Of a stretch of 64,000 nucleotides of DNA, positions 8,767 to 16,918 are shown piece after piece (positions within the stretch are counted from its first letter, which is position 1; each line of letters opens with the position of its first letter). Made by a program: the position numbers and the translations under genes. The notes beneath the pieces are model-generated. The model did no database searches, had not been told where the DNA came from, and was given only the letters and a program-made list of their open reading frames with translations. The DNA is from an uncultured Lachnospiraceae bacterium (GTDB lineage Bacteria > Bacillota > Clostridia > Lachnospirales > Lachnospiraceae). Location of the stretch: the NCBI GenBank assembly GCA_944380185.1, contig CALWGV010000038.1:62001-126000 (forward strand). Direction: 5' to 3'.

Positions 8767-9798
8767 TCAGCCGTTTAGCTCCTTTACGATGGCGTCGTAG
8801 TCATAACCCACCTGGTCAAAATTGTGGAAACGGTTGGTCCGGGAAGCGTCCTTGCGGCGGCTTCTGGCCGCCTCCTTCTCCCGGGCAAAGGCCGCATCCA
8901 GCTCATCGATATCTTCCCGTCTGCGGACTCCCTTCTTCTTCCAATCCGATAAGATTCCGCCCGCATACTCAAAGCTGGGCTCATGGAGAGACCGAATGGT
9001 CCGGCTGCACGCCTCCAGCACGATATCCAGGGAAAAGCCGTAGTCGTAAAACCAGACATCCATCTGCTTTTTCTCCTCCGGCGCCGGTCCCCTGCGTCCC
9101 AGGCCGAAAGCCTTCAGCACCTGATAATACTGCCGGCGGCAGAGCGCGTCCTGCTCCCTGGCCTGATCTACGGTGGTGATCCCCTTCTCATGCCAGTCCA
9201 GTGCAATTTTTTCAATATAATGCAGGCTCTTGTGTCCGGCGTCCACACAGGTCTCCACCAGATATTCCAGCAGGTCCGAGCGCATCTTGAGCTCTCCGTA
9301 CAGATATCCCAGAATATCGCTCCCTGTGGATTTTAAGGGTTCTCCCAGATATTTGCCGACGATATAGACCAGCTGCCCGAATTCCTCGTCCGCAGCCAGC
9401 TTGCGGCGCATGGCCGCCCCCGGCGCATGCACCTTCTCACGGGGCTTTGCGGCGGCAGAGGTCTGCGTCTGTTCCTGTTCCTGGGCCTGCTCCTGCCCGC
9501 CGGTCTCCTCCACCGGCAGAAAGCAGATCCCGGTGATCTCCTTATTCTGGTCCAGAGAGAGCTTCAAAAGACCTTTCTTGGCCCAGTACCGCAGAGCCCG
9601 GATGATGTCTTTCTCCGTGTCGTCCAGCAGGTCCGCCAGCTGGGGCACGGTGATCTCCCTGTGGCCGCTGTAAAACCGCCACAAAAGCAGATAAATCTTC
9701 ACATACTCTCCATCCGCCTCCGGCAGATAACGATCGATAAAAACATTGGAAACAGCCGTCACGCTGTTTTCCGCCCCGGTTAAAATAATGTTTGCCAT
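8767..9798 (-). CDS. dnaD: DnaD-family replication initiation protein
   Basis: A 343-residue DnaD/DnaB-like primosomal protein. Residues 1-90 form a winged-helix region (VPQLADLLDDTEKDIIRALR), and a DnaD domain (DDBH2) lies around 130-200 with a second related segment at about 210-290 (VWFYDYGFSLDIVLEACSRT). The C-terminus has a basic tail and an FDQVGYDYDAI end. A Gln/Glu-rich linker separates the parts. It precedes the DnaC-like loader in an operon and lies downstream of a DnaA-box cluster, which fits a role at the initiation complex with DnaA. Confidence 0.88.
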   Translation of the reverse strand: MANIILTGAENSVTAVSNVFIDRYLPEADGEYVKIYLLLWRFYSGHREITVPQLADLLDDTEKDIIRALRYWAKKGLLKLSLDQNKEITGICFLPVEETGGQEQAQEQEQTQTSAAAKPREKVHAPGAAMRRKLAADEEFGQLVYIVGKYLGEPLKSTGSDILGYLYGELKMRSDLLEYLVETCVDAGHKSLHYIEKIALDWHEKGITTVDQAREQDALCRRQYYQVLKAFGLGRRGPAPEEKKQMDVWFYDYGFSLDIVLEACSRTIRSLHEPSFEYAGGILSDWKKKGVRRREDIDELDAAFAREKEAARSRRKDASRTNRFHNFDQVGYDYDAIVKELNG

Positions 9799-9916
9799 TT
9801 TCTCTCACCCAATTCTTCAAAACAGGCATCCCCCGCCTGTCCCATTCTCATCTCCCTATCAGTTTAACACAGATTGAGTGAAAAGAAAACTGTCCCCTCT
9901 CTAGAGGATAAGGCCC

Positions 9917-10085
9917 TGTGGATAATGTGGATAATGTGGACAAGACCTGAAAAACCTCGAATCTTTCCCACTTTTCAGCCAAAAAACACACTTTTGGCCT
10001 GCCTTATTTTTGTGGATAACTCATTCGCCTTTCCACAGGTTTTTTCCTGCTAAAGTGTTGATAACACTGTGGATAATGTGGATAA
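9917..10085 (-). promoter_or_regulatory. Cluster of DnaA boxes upstream of dnaD
   Basis: Five exact copies of TGTGGATAA (complement TTATCCACA, the DnaA box consensus) lie at 9917-9925, 9926-9934, 10011-10019, 10068-10076 and 10077-10085, all in the same orientation. Near matches are TGTGGACAA at 9935-9943 and TGTTGATAA at 10056-10064. Three boxes are in direct tandem with a 9-base period. The cluster fills the gap between the murC stop and dnaD. It may be a DnaA-responsive control region for dnaD-dnaC-prs or a DnaA titration site. Confidence 0.85.
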
Positions 10086-10086
10086 C

Positions 10087-11466
10087 TCACCCTTTGACCA
10101 GCGCTTCGCCCACTTTTACAATGTCTCCGGCTCCCATAGTTATCAACAGTTCATCGTGCATACAATGTTCATATAAAAATTTTTCGATTTTTTCAAAGCT
10201 GTCAAAATGATGGACCGGACGCCCCAGCTGACGCACCCGCTCCGCCAGCATAGCCGAGCTGACGCTGGGGTCAAAGGGCTCCCTAGCCGCATAGATATCC
10301 GCCAGCACCACCTCATCGGCCAGAGCAAGGGCCTGGGCAAAATCCTCAAACAGAGCGCGGGTACGGCTGTAGGTGTGGGGCTGAAACACGCACCAAACCT
10401 TGGCAAAATGCATGGCAGCAGCTGCCTCCAGGGTGGCCCGTATCTCATCGGGATGATGGGCATAATCGTCCACCACCGTGACTCCGTTAAACTCACCCTT
10501 CTTCTGGAAACGTCTCTCTGTCCCTTCATAATGCCAAAGGCCCGCCCGGACCGCATCCCAGTCCGCCCCCAGGAAGCGGGCCGCCGCCACGGCTGCCAGC
10601 GCGTTTTCCACATTGTGAGCACCGGGCACCCTCAGACGAATTTCCTCCCTCTCCCCCGCCGATGTAACCACGGTAAAGCGGGCATCATCCAGCGAATCAA
10701 AAACCACCCCTTCCGCCCGGTAATCGGAACCCTCTTCCGGACCCACGGTGATTATATGACAGGGCAGCCCTTCCACTATCTCCCGGTAATTGTCGATGGA
10801 TGTGTCGATAATCACTGCCCCGTCCTCCGCCGTGCGGGCGGCAAATTTTCTGAATGAATGGCGGATGTCCTCGATGTCCTTGAAGAAATCCAGATGATCC
10901 TCCCGGATATTCAAAATAACCGACACCGTGGGATACAGCTCCAGAAAACTGTTGGTATATTCACAGGCCTCGGCCACCATGAAATCCGAGTAGCCGATGC
11001 GTACATTTCCCCCGATGGCGGGAAGTATGCCGCCCACGGATACCGTCGGATCCATCCCCGCCTTCAGCAAGATCTCCGAGAGCATCGATGTCGTCGTGGT
11101 CTTTCCATGGGTGCCGGCCACTGCGGCCGCATGATGATAATTGCGCATCAGCTCACCCAGAAGCTCCGCCCTGCTGAGCAGCGGCACCCCCAGCCGCACG
11201 GCCTCTCTGTACTCCGGATTGTCCTCATGGACAGCCGCCGTATAGACCACCACAGCCATATCCGGCGTGATGTGCTCCGCAGTCTGCCCCTCGTAGATCA
11301 CGGCCCCCTCAGCGGCCAGCTTATCCGTCAGCGGACTTTTGTGCCAGTCGGAACCGCTGACCGCAAAGCCTCTGGACAAGAGGATCTGGGCCAGCCCGCT
11401 CATGCTGATCCCGCCTATTCCGATAAAATGTACTTTCTCCGGTTTTTCAAAATCAATCTGATACAT
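10087..11466 (-). CDS. murC: UDP-N-acetylmuramate--L-alanine ligase
   Basis: A 459-residue MurC, which adds L-Ala to UDP-MurNAc in the cytoplasmic stage of peptidoglycan synthesis. The N-terminal Rossmann motif is HFIGIGGISMSGLA, the ATP loop is GTHGKTTTTS, and the C-terminal domain has DDYAHHPDEI and FQPHTYSRT, all typical of MurC. The length matches the family. It starts 29 bases after the aroK stop with an AGGGAGAG site and is probably co-transcribed with aroK. Its stop codon abuts the last DnaA box of the downstream cluster. Confidence 0.97.
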   Translation of the reverse strand: MYQIDFEKPEKVHFIGIGGISMSGLAQILLSRGFAVSGSDWHKSPLTDKLAAEGAVIYEGQTAEHITPDMAVVVYTAAVHEDNPEYREAVRLGVPLLSRAELLGELMRNYHHAAAVAGTHGKTTTTSMLSEILLKAGMDPTVSVGGILPAIGGNVRIGYSDFMVAEACEYTNSFLELYPTVSVILNIREDHLDFFKDIEDIRHSFRKFAARTAEDGAVIIDTSIDNYREIVEGLPCHIITVGPEEGSDYRAEGVVFDSLDDARFTVVTSAGEREEIRLRVPGAHNVENALAAVAAARFLGADWDAVRAGLWHYEGTERRFQKKGEFNGVTVVDDYAHHPDEIRATLEAAAAMHFAKVWCVFQPHTYSRTRALFEDFAQALALADEVVLADIYAAREPFDPSVSSAMLAERVRQLGRPVHHFDSFEKIEKFLYEHCMHDELLITMGAGDIVKVGEALVKG

Positions 11467-11495
11467 GACTCTCTCCCTGTCATTCTTAATGGTTT

Positions 11496-12047
11496 TTAAT
11501 TGCCGTGCCTGTGCTCTGCCGCTTTTTTAGCGGCAAACGCCTGTTCCGTCTGCTCTCTCAGGATATCCACCACTTCGCCCGAATCTCTTCCGGTCTCATC
11601 CACCGTGATATCCGCATATTTTTCATAGAGGGGAACTCTCTCCTCGTAGAGATCCCGAAGGGTCATCCCCGGCCGCAGAGCTACACCTCTGTCCGTCAGG
11701 TTGGAAAGTCTTAAGGTCAGCTCCTCGTAGCTCAGCTTCAGATAAACAATCGTGCCGATAGATGAAAGATGCTCCATGGCCTCCCGGCAGTAGACTACGC
11801 TGCCTCCCGGCGCGATTACCGCCCGTCCCCCTGCTATATCCCGGTTGACCTGATTTTCCACCTCCAGAAAGCCCTGAAGCCCTCTGGAGGCAATGATCTC
11901 CTTCAAAAGACAGCCCTCCTGCTCCTGAATCAGGAGATCGCTGTCGATAAAACGATAGCCCAGACGTTTTGCCAGCAAAACGCCTACGGTACTCTTCCCC
12001 GAGGCCGGCATGCCAATCAGCGTAATGTTGTTCCATTTCCCTTTCAC
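11496..12047 (-). CDS. aroK: Shikimate kinase
   Basis: A 183-residue shikimate kinase for aromatic amino acid synthesis: Walker A GMPASGKSTVG, shikimate-binding DSD in FIDSDLLIQ, the APGGSVVY glycine motif and an adenine-loop Arg in DRGVALRPG. It starts with GTG at 12047, chosen because GGGAGG lies 6 bases upstream. It precedes murC by 29 bases. No other aro genes are in the window. Confidence 0.92.
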   Translation of the reverse strand: MKGKWNNITLIGMPASGKSTVGVLLAKRLGYRFIDSDLLIQEQEGCLLKEIIASRGLQGFLEVENQVNRDIAGGRAVIAPGGSVVYCREAMEHLSSIGTIVYLKLSYEELTLRLSNLTDRGVALRPGMTLRDLYEERVPLYEKYADITVDETGRDSGEVVDILREQTEQAFAAKKAAEHRHGN

Positions 12048-12247
12048 GGCTGTCCTCCCGCCTGTTTTCTTTGTATATTATCGCCTATTTTGCGGCTATT
12101 TCGCAATATTTTTTGTGCAAAAAATGCATTATTTAACGCTTTGTTCATTTTTTATTCACACTTCATTCATAATACATTGTTATGCTGTAGACAGTAAGAG
12201 GTTCTGATTTTGCAGTCTTTCCAAGTGCATATAGATTTTCATAATTT

Positions 12248-12305
12248 CCCGGGGTTTTGCGGCCCCGGGACTCCTCGTTTTACGGGAGAGCCGCCTGCCG
12301 GCGGC
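12248..12305. other. Two intergenic hairpins between the AAA ATPase gene and aroK
   Basis: The first stem-loop is CCCGGGG/CCCCGGG (12248-12269); the second is GCCGCC-TGCC-GGCGGC (12290-12305), an exact 16-base match to 53985-54000. Neither is followed by a clear T run on either strand, so they may be weak terminators or remnants of a short GC-rich repeat. The rest of the 12048-12314 gap is AT-rich and shows no gene. Confidence 0.4.
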
Positions 12306-12314
12306 ATCGCTGCT

Positions 12315-13199
12315 TCACTCTCTGTCCCGCAATCTTCCCTCTTCTCTGGCCAGCTCCGTCTCATGCTCTTTGAAAAAGCGATAGTACTCCTGCACATGTG
12401 CCAAAGCGGTCCAGGGTTTAACTCGAGGCGGATTGTCATCCAGGTCATAGATCCTGGCCCCGCGCAGCGCCAGCACAAAAGGCGAGTGCGTCGAAATAAT
12501 AAACTGACAGCCAAAAAAGCGGGCCGAATCCTCGATAAAGCTCACCAATTCCTGCTGACGGCGCGGCGACAGGCTGTTCTCCGGCTCGTCCAGAATATAC
12601 AGTCCATTCTCCCTGATTTTCTCCGTAAAATACATATAGGCACTCTCTCCATTGGAGCGCTCCACCGCATTATCCATCAGACTCTCCTGGGTAAAGCGGG
12701 ACATCGTCTTTCTCTTGGCCAGATTATTCGCCTTCAGATGCTCATAGTCGTCCAGAGACCGAAGCTGAAAACGGGAATATTTCAGTTCCAGATACTGTTC
12801 AAAACGCTTCTCCCTCTCTGTGTCTATGCCCTGGTTGATGCAGCGCAGATCCAGCATATAGTCAAACACATCATCGCTGGTGATAATCCTGCACTCTCTC
12901 CACTCATCTTCCCCGCGGACAGCCTGGCACAATTTCACATAATCCGCAAAAAAGCTGGACCGATTATAGGGAGAGTCCCTGCGGGCCCCCAGCGCCTCGG
13001 CAATCACGTTGAGCGCCGTGGTTTTCCCACAGCCATTTCCCCCGCACAAAATGGTCACCGGCTCAAAAGCCAGCTCTGCCAGGCCTGCGCTGGACAAAAC
13101 CTGAAAAGGATAGAAATCCGTATAGCAGGTCATTTTCTGATTGAGAAAAAAAGTAAACTCCTGGTCTCTGTCAGGAAAATGGAATTCTTTCAGATACAC
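12315..13199 (-). CDS. Stand-alone AAA ATPase of the OLD/SMC-like type
   Basis: A 294-residue predicted ATPase with Walker A GGNGCGKTT near residue 55-63, an ABC-type signature region LDEPENSLSPRRQQELV with Walker B, and a switch His in IISTHSPF. It resembles the small stand-alone AAA_21/COG3910 ATPases, which have no nuclease domain; none is fused here and no partner gene follows. The GTG start at 13199 has GGGGAGG eight bases upstream. The role is unknown. A defence or toxin role is possible for this superfamily, but the solitary setting gives no support for it. Confidence 0.8.
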   Translation of the reverse strand: MYLKEFHFPDRDQEFTFFLNQKMTCYTDFYPFQVLSSAGLAELAFEPVTILCGGNGCGKTTALNVIAEALGARRDSPYNRSSFFADYVKLCQAVRGEDEWRECRIITSDDVFDYMLDLRCINQGIDTEREKRFEQYLELKYSRFQLRSLDDYEHLKANNLAKRKTMSRFTQESLMDNAVERSNGESAYMYFTEKIRENGLYILDEPENSLSPRRQQELVSFIEDSARFFGCQFIISTHSPFVLALRGARIYDLDDNPPRVKPWTALAHVQEYYRFFKEHETELAREEGRLRDRE

Positions 13200-13244
13200 G
13201 CTGTTCTCCTCCCCGAAAGAGAATCCTGCTCAATATACAATGAA

Positions 13245-13285
13245 ACCAGAGTCAAAAGGTCAAAATCCGACAATACCTTTTGACC
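13245..13285. repeat. Dispersed palindromic repeat, copy 3 (shortened)
   Basis: ACCAGAGTCAAAAGG followed by TCAAAATCCGAC matches the reverse complement of the conserved half of copies 1 and 2. It is followed directly by CCTTTTGACC, so GTCAAAAGG and CCTTTTGAC can pair over 9 bp. The inner GCAAGC palindrome found in the other copies is missing. Confidence 0.6.
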
Positions 13286-13307
13286 ACAACATCATACAAC
13301 AAAAAGA

Positions 13308-13344
13308 TGCCGCAAAAAAGCTTCCGTTGTACTTTTTTGCGGCA
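13308..13344 (-). terminator. Terminator of the acidic-tail membrane protein gene
   Basis: TGCCGCAAAAAAG and CTTTTTTGCGGCA form a perfect 13-bp stem around an 11-base loop, 18 bases past the stop of the gene at 13363-13833. The T tract lies within the arm and another, CTTTTTG, follows it on the minus strand. Confidence 0.8.
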
Positions 13345-13362
13345 CCTCCTCTGTCAATTTTC

Positions 13363-13833
13363 TTATGCCTCGGTCTCTCCCTCTGCGGCGGTCTCCGCAG
13401 CTTCTTCCGTCTCCTCGGCAGCTGTCTCCTCGGCCGTGGTCTCCTCGGCAGCGGTCTCGGTCTCCGCTTCCGTCGTCTCCTCGGCTGCGGTTTCCTCAGC
13501 CGTCGTCTCCGCTGCGGTTTCTTCCTCGCCTGCCGTCTCCGTCTCCTCGGCCGGCGCCTCAGTCTCCTCCTCCGTCGATGCTTCTGTGGTCAGCACACCG
13601 CTTAAATCCCCCAGCACCATAGACGTAGTATTATAATCGGGCAGGGAATTCAGGTAGGCCACTCTCTCATTGCGGATCGTCACGCCGATGGCCACCGCGA
13701 TTAATGCCACGATCACCACACCGCCGGTAATCAGTCCGGCCTTCACCGCCTTGGCCTTTTTCTTCTGCTTGGCCAGATTTTCCTTGCGGTTGGCCTTCTC
13801 CTCCTTATATTTATTCACCTTTTCTACACTCAT
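13363..13833 (-). CDS. Single-pass membrane protein with acidic repeat tail
   Basis: A 156-residue protein of no known family. The N-terminus is lysine-rich and likely coiled (residues 1-30), followed by one membrane helix (about 32-51), a short extracellular stretch around SLPDYNTTSMVLGDLS, and a C-terminal half built almost entirely of Ala, Glu and Thr in repeated TAEET/AAEE units (about 83-156). The topology predicts a cytoplasmic basic end and a highly acidic outer tail. It has its own promoter and terminator, so it is a single-gene unit. It may be a cell-surface or division-linked factor, but the function is unknown. Confidence 0.7.
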   Translation of the reverse strand: MSVEKVNKYKEEKANRKENLAKQKKKAKAVKAGLITGGVVIVALIAVAIGVTIRNERVAYLNSLPDYNTTSMVLGDLSGVLTTEASTEEETEAPAEETETAGEEETAAETTAEETAAEETTEAETETAAEETTAEETAAEETEEAAETAAEGETEA

Positions 13834-13857
13834 GGGACTATCTTCCTTTCCTTAATA

Positions 13858-13920
13858 TTGCCCACGCTTTCTGGGCAAGTTCATCTTTAAGAGTATACTA
13901 CGGCTTCTGGAACTTTTCAA
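13858..13920 (-). promoter_or_regulatory. Promoter and leader hairpin of the gene at 13363-13833
   Basis: On the minus strand TTGAAA (13915-13920) and TATACT (13892-13897) are separated by 17 bases; the -35 overlaps the ABC transporter stop codon. The leader then carries a hairpin TTGCCCA/TGGGCAA (13858-13878) before the GGAAAGGAAG ribosome site. Confidence 0.6.
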
Positions 13921-15728
13921 GTCTCTGCGTCCCCAAACTGCATGCGATACAGTTTTTCATACACGCCTTTTTTTGCCAGAAGCTCTGCATGTGTGCCGGA
14001 TTCCGCGATGCCTTCCTCCGTCAGCACCAGAATCTTTTGCGCATTGCGGATCGTGGACAGACGATGGGCAATGACAAAAGTGGTCCTGTTTTTGGCCAGA
14101 TGCTCCAGGGATTCCTGCACCACCCGTTCGCTCTCGTTGTCCAGAGCCGATGTCGCCTCGTCGAAGATCAGCACCGGGGGGTTTTTCAGAAACACCCGGG
14201 CCAACGACAGTCTTTGTTTCTGGCCGCCGGACAGCTTTACGCCCCGCTGACCGATATCCGTCTCATAGCCTTCCGGCAGTTCCATGATAAAGTCATGGGC
14301 GTTAGCATTTTTCGCCGCCTCGATGATCTCCTCCCGGCTGGCTTCCGGTTTTCCGTAGCGGATATTTTCCAAAACGCTGCCGGCGAAAAGATATACATCC
14401 TGCTGCACAATGCCGATGTTTCGCCGCAGGGATTTCAGGCGGATATCCCGCACATCCTTGCCGTCAAAGAGCACCGCCCCCTCCGTCACGTCGTAGAAGC
14501 GGGGAATCAGGCTGCACAGAGTGGACTTGCCCACTCCCGACGTGCCTACCAGAGCCACGTACTCACCGGCCTTCACCTGGAGACACAGATTCTCGAGCAC
14601 ATTCTCCCGTATCCCCTCATAGTGGAAGGTGACGTGGTCAAAGGTAATTTCTCCTTTTACGTCAGCCAGATCCACTGCATCCGGCTTATCCTCGATATCG
14701 GGTGCAATGTCCATGATCTCCCGGAACCGGTCATAGCCGGACATTCCGCTCTGAAACTGCTCCGTAAAGCTGACCAGCTTTTTCACCGGATCAGTAAAGG
14801 TGGAGATGTAGAGCACAAAGACCACCAGGTCTGAGGCGGCGAACCGGCCTCTGGTGATCAGCAGAGCCGCCGCCACCACCACGATGACCGTGATGAGATT
14901 GGTCATGGCATTGAGACCGGAGTTGTATCCCGCCATATAGCGGTAGGTACTCCTCTTGCTCTCCACGAATTTTTCATTGCCCCGGTCAAACTTTTCGATT
15001 TCCACAGCCTCCCCGGCAAAGGATTTCACCACCCGGATCCCCGACAGGCTGTCCTCGATCTGGGCATTGACATCCGCGATCTTTGCCCGGTTATTTTTAT
15101 AGGCGCGCCGCATCTTCCCATTGTAAAAATAAGCGTAGCACGCCATCACCGGGATCAGGGCAAAAGCCGCCAGTCCCAGAATCCAGTTTATCCTGAGGAG
15201 AATGATAAAGGCTCCCACAAATTTCACCACGGAGATCAATAGATCCTCCGGGCCGTGGTGCAGAAGCTCCGTAATATCAAAGAGATCATTGGTGACCCGG
15301 CTCATCAGCTGCCCCGTCTTCTGATTGTCATAGAAAGTAAAGGACAGCTTCTGCAGGTGCTCAAAAATCTCGTGACGCATATCTCTCTCGATCTTTGCGC
15401 CCATCATATGTCCCCAGTAGGTAATAAAATAGCTGCAGCAAAAATCCAGCAGAATGAGGCCCGCCATAACTGCCGCCAGCCTCAGGACGGTGTCCAGCGC
15501 CTGTGCCGGTTCATAGTAGATCACCGTGCCGGTAATGTGCCGGACAATCAGGGGGATCACCAGGGCGATAGCCGCGCTCAGCCCCGCCACAATCAGATCT
15601 GCCGCAAACATCCCCCGATAGGGACGATAATAGGAGAAAAACTGTCCCCAGTCCACCGACTTTGCTTTCTTTTGCTTTTCCATCTGTTTTTCCGTCTGTT
15701 TTTTCGTCTGTCTTTCCATCGATGCCAT
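13917..15728 (-). CDS. ABC exporter, fused permease-ATPase
   Basis: A 603-residue half-transporter of the MsbA/LmrA/BmrA type. After a Lys/Gln-rich start, six membrane helices span about residues 35-315, and the ATPase follows with Walker A GTSGVGKSTL, Q loop, signature LSGGQKQR, Walker B VLIFDEATSALD and switch IAHRLST. It works as a dimer, probably a homodimer since there is only one such gene, exporting a lipid, peptide or drug that cannot be told from sequence. The start lies 10 bases beyond the glucokinase stop, with GGAGTGACC upstream, so both genes are likely one operon. Confidence 0.93.
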   Translation of the reverse strand: MASMERQTKKQTEKQMEKQKKAKSVDWGQFFSYYRPYRGMFAADLIVAGLSAAIALVIPLIVRHITGTVIYYEPAQALDTVLRLAAVMAGLILLDFCCSYFITYWGHMMGAKIERDMRHEIFEHLQKLSFTFYDNQKTGQLMSRVTNDLFDITELLHHGPEDLLISVVKFVGAFIILLRINWILGLAAFALIPVMACYAYFYNGKMRRAYKNNRAKIADVNAQIEDSLSGIRVVKSFAGEAVEIEKFDRGNEKFVESKRSTYRYMAGYNSGLNAMTNLITVIVVVAAALLITRGRFAASDLVVFVLYISTFTDPVKKLVSFTEQFQSGMSGYDRFREIMDIAPDIEDKPDAVDLADVKGEITFDHVTFHYEGIRENVLENLCLQVKAGEYVALVGTSGVGKSTLCSLIPRFYDVTEGAVLFDGKDVRDIRLKSLRRNIGIVQQDVYLFAGSVLENIRYGKPEASREEIIEAAKNANAHDFIMELPEGYETDIGQRGVKLSGGQKQRLSLARVFLKNPPVLIFDEATSALDNESERVVQESLEHLAKNRTTFVIAHRLSTIRNAQKILVLTEEGIAESGTHAELLAKKGVYEKLYRMQFGDAET

Positions 15729-15738
15729 TTTCCGCCGG

Positions 15739-16677
15739 TCACTCCAAAATCAGTCGTGCCGCCCCATAGATACCGGCATCGTTGCCCAGGGTTGCCAGCC
15801 GAATCTGCGCCTGAGGTTCCTGGATATGGATATAGGAAGCATATTTCTCCTGCACCAGTCTGAGCAGGTACTCTCCCGCCCGGCTGACTCCGCCGCCGAT
15901 GACAAAACAGGCCGGATCGGTGATGTGCGACACGTATGACATGGCTCTGCCCAGGTAATCCATGGATTTGGCCGCCGCCTGCTGCGCCAGCTCATCTCCC
16001 GCCTTGGCCGCGTCAAACACATCCTTGGCCGTAATGTTCTGCTGTCCTCGCAGCACGCTGTCCTCGCTGCAGGAAGCCAGCAGGCGCGCAGCCACTCTGG
16101 CAATGCCGGTGGCCGAGGCATACTGCTCCAGACAGCCGTGGCCGCCGCAGTTGCATGCCTCCTGCTCTCCGGGCTCCATGATAATATGGCCCAGCTCGCC
16201 GCCCATGCCGAAGCTGCCGGCCACCAGGCGTCCCCTCTCGATGATGCCGCAGCCCAGGCCTGTTCCCAGCGTCAGCAGCGCTATGCTGTCAAAAGCCTTT
16301 CCTCCGCCCTGCCACATCTCGCCCAGGGCCGCTGCGTTGGCGTCATTGACCGCCCGCACTCGTATTCCGTCCAGGTAGGCCGGCAGCTCTTCATTCAAAT
16401 TCAGTCCGTAGACCCCTAAGTTCACCAGGGCTTCGATATATCCGTTAACTCTCACCGGCCCGGGGATGCCCACGCCCACTCCGGCCAGCTCTGCGAGGGT
16501 CAGCCCTTCCTTCGCCGTCTCCTCCCGTATGGACGCCGCCATGTCGGAATACAGCTTTTCCTTTTTCCCCTCGGTTCTGGTGGGGATTTCCCACTTTTTC
16601 ACCAGCGTTCCGTCCTCACGGAACAAGCCGAACTTTATCGTAGTACCGCCCACGTCCACTCCGATACAATATCTCAT
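15739..16677 (-). CDS. glcK: ROK-family glucokinase
   Basis: A 312-residue glucokinase that phosphorylates cytosolic glucose with ATP. The phosphate motif DVGGTTIKFGL is at the N-terminus, the catalytic Asp lies in VNDANAAALGE, and the ROK zinc site is CNCGGHGCLEQ. Two adjacent ATG codons are possible; the second, at 16677, is chosen because GGAGG is then 6 bases upstream. It precedes the ABC exporter. ROK proteins also act on N-acetylmannosamine and other sugars, so the substrate is likely but not certain. Confidence 0.9.
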   Translation of the reverse strand: MRYCIGVDVGGTTIKFGLFREDGTLVKKWEIPTRTEGKKEKLYSDMAASIREETAKEGLTLAELAGVGVGIPGPVRVNGYIEALVNLGVYGLNLNEELPAYLDGIRVRAVNDANAAALGEMWQGGGKAFDSIALLTLGTGLGCGIIERGRLVAGSFGMGGELGHIIMEPGEQEACNCGGHGCLEQYASATGIARVAARLLASCSEDSVLRGQQNITAKDVFDAAKAGDELAQQAAAKSMDYLGRAMSYVSHITDPACFVIGGGVSRAGEYLLRLVQEKYASYIHIQEPQAQIRLATLGNDAGIYGAARLILE

Positions 16678-16775
16678 CATTGTCCTCCCCGTTTTCTTAA
16701 TTTGCCGCTGCGCCTCCGGGCCAAATATCCGTTCCTTTTGCAGTATTCTGTCCGAAAGTGCCTCTCTCAATGCGG

Positions 16776-16813
16776 AAAGAGAGCCTGTCACCTCTGCGGC
16801 AGGCCCTCTCTCT
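16776..16813 (-). terminator. Putative terminator after metK
   Basis: On the minus strand AGAGAGGGCCTG pairs with CAGGCTCTCTTT around a 12-base loop, ending in TTTCC. It lies between metK and glcK. The stem is long but the T run is short. Confidence 0.45.
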
Positions 16814-16918
16814 TATCCTGCAGGAAAAAGTCTTTCCTCTCCGATACAGGTACGGATTTCGGGAGAATGCTCGCTCCATTCCCCCTGTGCACAGCTGACC
16901 TATGCACATTTTCTCACA

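Noticed and set aside
9917..10085. Chromosomal origin of replication
   Set aside because: The DnaA boxes are numerous, but no dnaA, dnaN or other origin genes and no clear AT-rich unwinding element are next to them. A secondary cluster is more likely.
12210..13283. Long plus-strand open frame of 357 codons
   Set aside because: It is antisense to the AAA ATPase gene, has no ribosome site and no recognisable protein; the ATPase with its Walker motifs is the real gene.
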